From Calliphora vicina (lineage: Eukaryota > Arthropoda > Insecta > Diptera > Calliphoridae): 64,000 nt of DNA. The notes under the pieces are model-generated. The model had not been told where the DNA came from. It ran no database searches and saw only the letters and a list, made by a program, of their open reading frames with translations. Below, in pieces: positions 57,308-64,000 of the stretch; the stretch's first letter is position 1, and each line of letters opens with the position of its first letter. The DNA lies in the NCBI RefSeq assembly GCF_958450345.1, contig NC_088780.1:64875533-64939532 (forward strand), read 5' to 3'. The position numbers and the translations under genes are program-made.

Positions 57308-57608
57308 CAGTGGTGTTCAAAAATAATAATGAAGATGTATTGGTGAGAGAGCTACCCAGCAAACATAATGTGAAACACTTAAAATAATAATAAAATGAAG
57401 AAGGTTTATTTTTTTTATTTTTAACTTTGTTTTTTTGTGTTCAATTGTAATTGAAACGCGTGTGTTTGCTATGCTTCATCCAAAAACCAACCAACAACAA
57501 TGCTTATTGAATTTCTGAAAAAATTAGACATTTATTATGCTCTTTAAAAGAGCGTAACAAATGTGTTTAAATTTTTTAAACAATTGTTGTATGGGATGAA
57601 CATCACTG
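57308..57608. mobile_element. H1: hAT-type MITE
   Basis: CAGTGGTGTTCAAAAATAAT at the left, and the complement of CAGTGATGTTCATCCCATAC at the right. Duplication ttttagag (57300-57307 and 57609-57616). A second full copy (H3) lies in the opposite orientation at 61631-62070. Confidence 0.88.
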
Positions 57609-57860
57609 TTTTAGAGCAGAGATTGCCATTTCATAGCACAATTCATACAAGGTGCTATCACTTCTACAAATACAACAATTGGTCTTAACAAATGTCAAAA
57701 AACAAAAATGAAAAATTAAACAAATATGTATTAAAACTTAATGTAGTGTAGATCATTGTAAAGTAAGGGCTTTACTTATTTATGTAAAAAATAAATAATT
57801 TGTTAATACGATTAGAATATGTAGATATTTAAATATAAAAACAAGCTTTGACAACTGTTA

Positions 57861-58046
57861 GGGCACTGCTACACGTTCAATATATACATATTGGTCGCGA
57901 TCCAGTATCGCAATATTTATTGAACGTGTAGCATGCAGTATTGATGGATCGCGATCCAAATCGCAGAATAACCTAATTTTGCGTGATCAATTACAATGGA
58001 TCGCGATGCAAATATCACAATATATATTGAACGTGTAGCAGTGCTC
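57861..58046. mobile_element. PIF/Harbinger-like MITE D, 186 bp
   Basis: GGGCACTGCTACACGTTCAA against the complement of GAGCACTGCTACACGTTCAA, flanked by TTA (57858-57860 and 58047-58049). C1 and C2 show the site without it (gacagttgtt(a/g)gaacc). The interior contains repeated 'gatcgcgatcc' palindromes. Confidence 0.9.
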
Positions 58047-58109
58047 TTAGAACCAAAAATCGAAAAAAATAATTATCAGCTGTTTGGCTGACTCCACCTT
58101 GAATTTATA

Positions 58110-59265
58110 GAAGGTGACCTCAGAAGAACAGCTGATTATTTTTTTTATTCAGTTGTTTAGACCAGAGACCGTAACGATTATAAGTTATATTATAAAACTT
58201 AAATTTTAATAATTATTTTTCAAGTGAAATTTTTTTCCTTAGGAAATAAAAATTAATGATGAATTTTATTTTCAGTTTAAAAAATAAAACTTATTTCTTG
58301 AGTTTTATTTTTTGTTCATAAAATAAAAATTATTTTCTGCGTTTTATTTATTATTCAAAAAATAATAATTATTTCATAAGTTTTATTTTATTGTTCAAAA
58401 ATAAAACTTATTTCTAAAGATGGATATATTGTATAGAATTACAAAACCTTTACGCTTATACAAATATAACAAAATACGTCAAAAATAATGAACATACATA
58501 TGTTTATATAATCACAAATTATAGAATTATCAAGCACCCAAATAAGGGTTCAACCACGATTTGAACAAAATATTAAAGGTCACTTCTGGATCCTTTTAGA
58601 ATCACCTCCAAAGTTGGCCGATGTCCCATTTTAAGAAAAGTTCATCAAATATAAGACCATATTAAGTAAAAACAAAATTTAAATTGGTATTATCTATAAA
58701 CATATCATTTTATGATTTGAAGCTAAGAATCCTTCAACAAATCTGTTTCAAACATAGAAATTCCTCATTCATATTAAGTTTTATAAATGAACAAAAATTA
58801 TAAAACACACAAATAATTTGTATTTTCCAATGAAAAAAATAAAACTCAAAAATTATTTTATATTTTGAACAAAAAATAAAACTTAAAATATAATAATTAT
58901 TTTTTGAGTAATAAATAAAACTTAAAAAATAATTATTAAAATTAAGTTGTTTAAATAAATCTTAAGAAATAAAAATCATAACGTTTTGTGATATTACATC
59001 CGCTGAGAATGAAATTGGTATACTCAAATCTATGATCGTCTTGTTTCTTATATATGATTTTTTTGTTTTAAATTTCAATAATAATCATTATTTTCTGTCC
59101 CTGGTTTAGACAAATGAACTGTCAATTCACTTGTGTTTGTTGTGGCGAAAAATACAACAAACCAAAAGCAAAAACAACCACAGGCAACTTTGACAGTTCA
59201 CTTATCTTTTTACAAAAACAAAGTACCTGTTGCTTTTGTACATGTTGTAGTTCTGTCGTCACCTT
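58110..59265. mobile_element. MITE E1, interrupted by L2
   Basis: Inverted ends GAAGGTGAC and GTCACCTTC, possibly with a 4-bp duplication tata. The core 'tcaattcacttgtgtttgtt' and 'aactttgacagttcactta' is shared with E2 and E3. Short open frames here are simple translations of the repeat. Confidence 0.6.
58163..59103. mobile_element. L2: hAT-type element rich in AAAATAAAACTT repeats
   Basis: CAGAGACCGTAACGATTATA at the left, and the complement of CAGGGACAGAAAATAATGAT at the right. Exact duplication gtttagac (58155-58162 and 59104-59111). Both halves are built from variants of 'aaaataaaacttatttcttg' in opposite orientations. No coding sequence. Confidence 0.88.
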
Positions 59266-59289
59266 CTATACATTCGCCTTGGTGCAGAC

Positions 59290-59901
59290 CAGGGCACACT
59301 TAGAAAGGTGACTGCGATGAAACAGCTGATTATTTTTTTTATTCAGTTTGAACTGTCAATTCACTTGTGGTTGTTGTGGCGAAAAATACAACAAACCCAA
59401 AAGCAAAAACAACAACAGACAACTTTGACAGTTCACCTACTTTTTAACAAAAACAAAGTACCTGTTGTTTTTGTATTGTTGTATTTGTTGTAGTGATGCA
59501 GTCACCTCCCAGTCGGACTTTGAGTTAACTTAAAACTAACTAATGGCCAATCAGAAATGAGTCACAGGTGACTAAAAAACTAGCTCATTTCCCTTGTAAA
59601 TCCCTATTCAGTTTTTCCATGTAGTGTCATCAGAGCGAGTCAGTACTCACTCACTATGCATAAGTTTCAGCTAACCACAAGCTAACTCATTATGAGTTAG
59701 CTTGTGGCACATAAAGTATGATTGCACTATAAGTTAGCTATGAACTGACTAATTAATGATTAGGTTTTACAAGTTAACTTATAGTTAATTTAAATAAGTC
59801 ATTCTACATAAGTTTCAGCTAACCACAAGCTAACTCACAATGAGCTAGCTTGTGGTTAGCTGAAATTTTTTTATCATAGTAAGCTTACTAAATGTGCCCT
59901 G
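59290..59901. mobile_element. F: hAT-type element, 612 bp, with nested E2
   Basis: CAGGGCACACTTAG at the left, and the complement of CAGGGCACATTTAG at the right. Exact duplication gtgcagac (59282-59289 and 59902-59909). The right half contains a palindrome of 'tttcagctaaccacaagcta' and its complement (about 59815-59867) and a second partial copy upstream. E2 occupies about 59304-59507. Confidence 0.88.
59304..59507. mobile_element. MITE E2
   Basis: Inverted ends AGGTGACTGC and GCAGTCACCT. The core 'tcaattcacttgtggttgtt' is shared with E1 and E3. No clear duplication. Confidence 0.6.
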
Positions 59902-60230
59902 GTGCAGACGAACAACACACATCCATATTCTTATTCTCTTTAAAAGAGCATAACAAATGCCTCATTTTTTCCAGAAATTCATTAAGCATTGTTGTTGGTT
60001 GGTTTTTGAACACAAAACAACAAAGTCAGAACTAAATAAAAAATTTGACAGAATTTCGGCCGTATAATGTATATTATTTTATTTCCTTAAAATTTAAATT
60101 ACATTCATTTAATAAATTGGTTATATCTGGCAAAAATTCTAAATCTAAACATTCTTTATTTTGTTCTTATTTTAAGTGTTTGACATTATGTTTGCTGGGT
60201 AGCTCTCTCACCAATACAATGACAGTTTTA

Positions 60231-61603
60231 AGGCTGGGTTAGCCGACCGTTGATGTAATGTAACCGTAATGTTGATTTAACGTAACACTTTAGTGCGATT
60301 ATAGAACATTAAAAACGTGTCATATGTTTTTGACATAAACAAACAAATTTAAACAGCTGTTTGAAAGTGTTATCAACACAATTGTTTTAAATACTGTTCA
60401 AATCGAAACAATTTTATAATTTTTTTCTGCGATTTAAAAAAAAAATGTATTCATCATCATTGTGAAGTGCTTCGAAGTGACTTCATATATGTTTATATTA
60501 ACCCATTAGGAGACAATTATAAATATTATTTATTACCTTGTCATACAGACTTCATTTATTAAAGGTCCGATAACTTAAAAATTAATTAATATTGTATTGT
60601 ACTTTATACTAAGGGCCATTATTACAACTTGCCTTTATGTTCGTAATAGTAATAGTTAACTTTAAGGGTACCTTTTTCTATAGCTTAAAGTTTCACCTTC
60701 ACTATTTCGAACATAAAAGCAAGTTGTAATAATGGCCCTAATTTGTTAATTTAATTTGTCTATACAAAATATTAATTTAATATTTTCAAACTTATTACAT
60801 TCGACTATTATTAGTATACATTTTATAAATGCTTGTGTGAACTAATTTGTATAATATGTAAATATTACCATAACAATAAAAAAATTTAGTTTTTAGTAAG
60901 AATTGTGCTAAATTTCCCAATTATTGATAAATTCACTGACATTTATTGTTGTGGGATATGCTAGTTCCTTTGTCCCCTTTTACAATGCAGAAATTGAAAG
61001 GCAGACATTTTTCTCATTCTCTTTTGAACTAATCTAAACCTGTGTAATACACACTGTACCTCTTCAACTTCTGTATTCAATTTCTGCATTGTAAACGTAG
61101 ACTATGCGCATTTCACTGGTTGCTTAAGCCAGATCATCAGGAAACCTTTTCCCAAAAGGCTTTAGAAAAACTAAAGATATTATACAAATCAAACTATAGA
61201 GTGAATGAGAATTACAGACACTCAAGCTTTATTTGTAAAAATATCAAAGCTTAAACAAAAAATCAACAATAAACAGTGAGTTTATCTTTTCTTACATTTT
61301 GTTTTTTATTTATGTATTTATATTATTGAAATATTTAAAACATTTTTAGAACATTGAAAATATTGTTAAGCGTTCTGAGCATAAGTATTTTTTATACAAG
61401 ACTTTTAAAATCAACAAGTTGACAACACCATTAGTAAATGTCACGTTGAAACGTAAAGAAATTCTGTTTTTAACAGGTTCAGACGTTACAGTTACGTTAC
61501 ATTTTGTCACTATAACTGCTTTAACTACTTTACACACAATAGAAACGATCAGCTGTTCCGTTCCGTTAAGGTTACATTACATTACAGTCGGCTAATCCAC
61601 CCT
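60231..61603. mobile_element. Family B, copy B2: PIF/Harbinger-like
   Basis: AGGCTGGGTTAGCCGACCG at the left, and the complement of AGGGTGGATTAGCCGACTG at the right, flanked by TTA (60228-60230 and 61604-61606). It contains S2 (60613-60738) at the same site as in B1 and an empty C1 site. 1373 bp. Confidence 0.85.
60613..60738. mobile_element. MITE S2 in B2
   Basis: Same 126-bp palindrome and TAA flanks as S1, nearly identical. Confidence 0.75.
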
Positions 61604-61630
61604 TTAGTTTTGGCAATCCCTGTTTTAGAG

Positions 61631-62070
61631 CAGTGATGTTCACGCCATACAACAATTGTTTGAAAAATTTACACACATTTGTTATGCTCTTTTAAAAACT
61701 TTTGTTCATTCATCGCTGAAAATGCGAAGAAAACACATGTGACGGACTATCGTAATTTTTTTTCAGAAATTTATTAAGCATTGTTGTTGGTTGTTTTTGT
61801 TTGAAGCATAGCAAACACACGCGTGTCAATTAGAATTGAACACAATAAAACAAAGTCAAAAATAAATACAAAATTTAAGAGAATTTCGGACTTACAATGT
61901 ATATTTTTTCATTTCCTTAAAATTTAAATTACATTCATTTAATAAATTGGTTTTATTTGACAAAAATTCTAAATCTAAACTTTCTTCATTTTGTTATTAT
62001 TTTAAGTGTTTGACATTATGTTTGCTGGGTAGCTCTCTCACCAATATATCTTCATTTTTGAACATCACTG
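61631..62070. mobile_element. H3: hAT-type MITE, opposite orientation to H1
   Basis: CAGTGATGTTCACGCCATAC at the left, and the complement of CAGTGATGTTCAAAAATGAA at the right. Duplication ttttagag (61623-61630 and 62071-62078). Longer than H1 by internal sequence that H1 has lost. Confidence 0.88.
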
Positions 62071-62132
62071 TTTTAGAGAAAAGTAGCTATACCACATTAC
62101 CCGCCTATACCATATTACCCGAACTTACTCTA

Positions 62133-62799
62133 CCTATAATAATGGTCAGATCAACTAAACACTTACTGAAAATTGTGTTTAAATTTATTTCGTCAATTAT
62201 TTGCACAACCTAAACGTTTCATATTTTGTCAGTATATATATATTTCAAACAAAAAAATCAAAAATATTAAAAATTTAAATAAATTGACAGCCTGTTTTGA
62301 CAGATTATATCATATATGGAATGTCCCTGCCAACAATTACTATCCAAAAAGTGTTCTAAACGTATCATCTTGAAGTTGAAATTCATCGAATATGATATCG
62401 TTATAGTGTCTCAGTGCGGGAAAAAACGTTCCACTTTTCTAATACCTACCAATTGTATCCATTTAGTGCATTTTAATAGCATCAGAATTAGTAACTCCCC
62501 TGCCAACAATTACTATCCAAAAAGTGTCCCAAACGTATCATCTTGAAGTTGAAACTCGTCGAATATGATATCGCTTTCTTATCATTATAGTGTCTCCGTA
62601 CACACAAGTTTATACATTTTAGTGTATTATTATATCTAAAAAGTGTCCAAAGAGAAGATAATGTTTCGAATTCTGCTTCTTGCATTAAAATGGAAATATT
62701 TTATTGCATTCCAGTTATGAAAACTCTATGCATTTACTTATTTACATTAAATATAAATAAAATAATGATTTAATTTAACATGACTTTAATTAGAATATA
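62133..62799. repeat. AT-rich DNA with a tandem duplication of about 90 bp
   Basis: 'tgccaacaattactatccaa', 'cgtatcatcttgaagttgaa' and 'gaatatgatatcg' occur in order at about 62328-62402 and again at about 62499-62572, followed by 'tatagtgtctc' in both. The second unit has an extra 12 bp. No gene is seen. Confidence 0.65.
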
Positions 62800-63632
62800 A
62801 ACAAGTAAGAGTGCTATATTCGGCTATGCCGAATCTTATATACCCTTCACCTTTGTTGTGGATGCATTATTATTTTTTATAATTAGTATATAGGTATGTA
62901 TGTACATTGCCCACTTTCAGCGTACAGCATCCTAAATTTATCAAGAACACAAAAAACAACAACAACGCCAAACGAAACAGAACACCAAAAGAAAAAACAA
63001 AATACACAAGGCAATGAAACCAACACACATCCAAACATATGTACGTTTAATTGTATAAAAAACAACAACAACGCCAAAAGAAACAAAACACAAAAGAAAA
63101 ACAAAATACGCAAAGCATGCACATTCAAACATACGATTTGTTGATTTTTTGTCAAAAAAACCAACACACAACCAAACAAACGTTTAGTTGTATAAAAAAC
63201 AACAACAACGCCAAAAGAAACAAAACACAAAAAAAAAACAAAATACGCAAAGCTTGTACATCAACCATATGTTTTGTTGCTTTTTTGTCAAAGCATGCAA
63301 TACATTGTGTTTTTTGATGAAATTTTCAGAGGTTGTCTCGGATTTTTGCTCATATCTCCGTTATTTATGGACGGATTTTGCTGATTTTAAATAGCAAAAT
63401 TCTCGAAAGTATGTCTGACAGAATTGTTGAAGATTTGGATCCCGGAGATATCTGGGGCCTTCAGAAAATTGATTTCAACAGACAGACAGACGGACATGGC
63501 TTAATCAACTCCGCTATCTATAAGGATCCAGAATATATATACTTTATAGGGTCGGAAATGAAAAATGTAGAAATTACAAACGGAATGACAAACTTATATA
63601 TACCCTTCTCACGAAGCTGAAGGGTATAAAAA
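62800..63632 (+). mobile_element. mini-me-like element, copy 3
   Basis: AACAAGTAAGAGTGCTATATTCGG to GAAGGGTATAAAAAT, with the full 5' stem. It has two tandem 'aacaacaacgccaaaag' modules and only a short GACA tract (63478-63496). Closely similar to copy 2, so recent. Confidence 0.8.
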
Positions 63633-63898
63633 TTATATTAAATAAGTTTCACTAATTAATTCCAATTTCGTATTTACCTTGTTTAAAAAATTCACTCTAC
63701 ACTTTTGTAAAAAAAAAACTTTATATGTTGACACTTTATTTACACTTTTAACATACACTTCAATTACAAATTTAATTTAAATTTATCAATTATTATTTAA
63801 TAAAACTTATAAATTATATTTAGTTAAAAACCCACACTTATTTAACACAACCGATGATTTTAAAATTCATAAATATACTGAGTATTGTCATGTTCATC
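63633..63898. other. AT-rich DNA, nothing recognised
   Basis: No open frame or repeat identified. Confidence 0.4.
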
Positions 63899-64000
63899 CA
63901 GGGACCGAAAATAATAATTATTCTTGAAATTTCTAAGGAAAAAAGCCATCACAGGATAATATCGGAGAGTCAAGTCAAGCATACCATTTTGATTGTTTTC
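63899..64000. mobile_element. L3: left end of a family L hAT-like element, cut by the window edge
   Basis: CAGGGACCGAAAATAATAAT closely matches the complement of the right end of L2 (CAGGGACAGAAAATAATGAT). The rest lies outside the window. Confidence 0.55.

Larger units (their letters stand above)
57635..59281. mobile_element. MITE C3: decayed hAT-type copy with inserts
   Basis: Recognised by 'aattcatacaaggtgctatc' at the left, 'tggctgactccacctt' near 58087, and 'cattcgccttg' at 59271-59281. The left terminus has drifted (CATAGCACAATTC instead of CAAGGCGAATTC). Inserts are D (57861-58046) and E1 (about 58110-59265). Confidence 0.65.
57617..61622. mobile_element. Element J: hAT-type, related to H, filled with insertions
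   Basis: CAGAGATTGCC at the left and the complement of CAGGGATTGCC at the right. The same duplication, ttttagag (57609-57616 and 61623-61630), is shared with its neighbours. Next to its right end the sequence ('tgctgggtagctctctcacc', 60194-60212) is that of H, so J and H are related subfamilies. It contains C3, D, E1, L2, F, E2, an H-like body (59910-60230) and B2. Confidence 0.75.
56523..62132. mobile_element. Element K: large DNA transposon shell with nested insertions
   Basis: Left end TAGAGTAAGTTCGGGTAATG and the complement of the right end TAGAGTAAGTTCGGGTAATA. The motif 'gggtaatgtggtata' recurs inside at 56736 and, in complement, at 62085. TA lies at each end, and no 8-bp duplication was found. 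A minus-strand fragment near 56830-56960 may be a transposase start. Most of the 5.6 kb is later insertions (H1, J, H3 and their contents). Confidence 0.6.

Noticed and set aside
59114..59493. Short plus-strand frames containing 'CQFTCVCCGEKYNKPKAK', which look like a zinc finger
   Set aside because: They come from the MITE E core, present at three sites with different reading frames. There is no independent support.

Overview
The window looks like nuclear DNA of a higher fly (Diptera, Brachycera; calyptrate flies such as blowflies or muscids fit best, but this is inference). It is very AT-rich, has no bacterial gene organisation, and carries dipteran hallmarks: mini-me-like elements with (GACA)n tracts, a Penelope-like element, Tc1 elements with IR/DR ends, and spliced exons separated by a 58-bp intron. 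No tRNA, rRNA or CRISPR array was seen. Almost all of the 64 kb is transposable elements, many nested, and many dated by target-site duplications (TSDs) or by unoccupied sister copies inside the window.

Layout. 0.6-2.7 kb: a 2.1-kb hAT-type foldback palindrome. 2.7-15.4 kb: mini-me-like elements, three copies of a MITE family (A), a hAT element, a PIF/Harbinger-like element (B), and a 3.4-kb DNA transposon (T) coding for a decayed protein with a possible DDE arrangement. 15.4-27.1 kb: a mariner MITE, a 5'-truncated Penelope-like element carrying a Tc1 element and a hAT MITE, two more hAT elements and tandem repeats. 27.1-35.2 kb: an 8-kb foldback hAT containing a palindrome, a mariner MITE and a defective Ty3/gypsy element (copy 1). 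35.3-53.0 kb: three exons of what appears to be one host gene, with a 17-kb intron filled by a hAT relic, a Tc1 relic, a second, young Ty3/gypsy element (copy 2), MITEs and a possible small nested gene. 53-64 kb: MITEs, a non-LTR retrotransposon relic, a large nest of hAT insertions, a third full-length mini-me-like element and the start of a hAT-like element at the right edge.

How the parts work together. The only host coding evidence is the split gene at 35265-52957 (one hydrophobic segment, a basic RRKRR site, a Cys-containing segment) and possibly a small spliced ORF at 51857-52287. The Ty3/gypsy copies share PBS, polypurine tract and LTRs, but each has lost a different part of its coding region. 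Copy 2 has a textbook -1 frameshift site between gag and pol. The hAT insertions all give 8-bp duplications that mostly fit nTnnnnAn, so several hAT families have used similar targets here, in two places the very same 8-mer.
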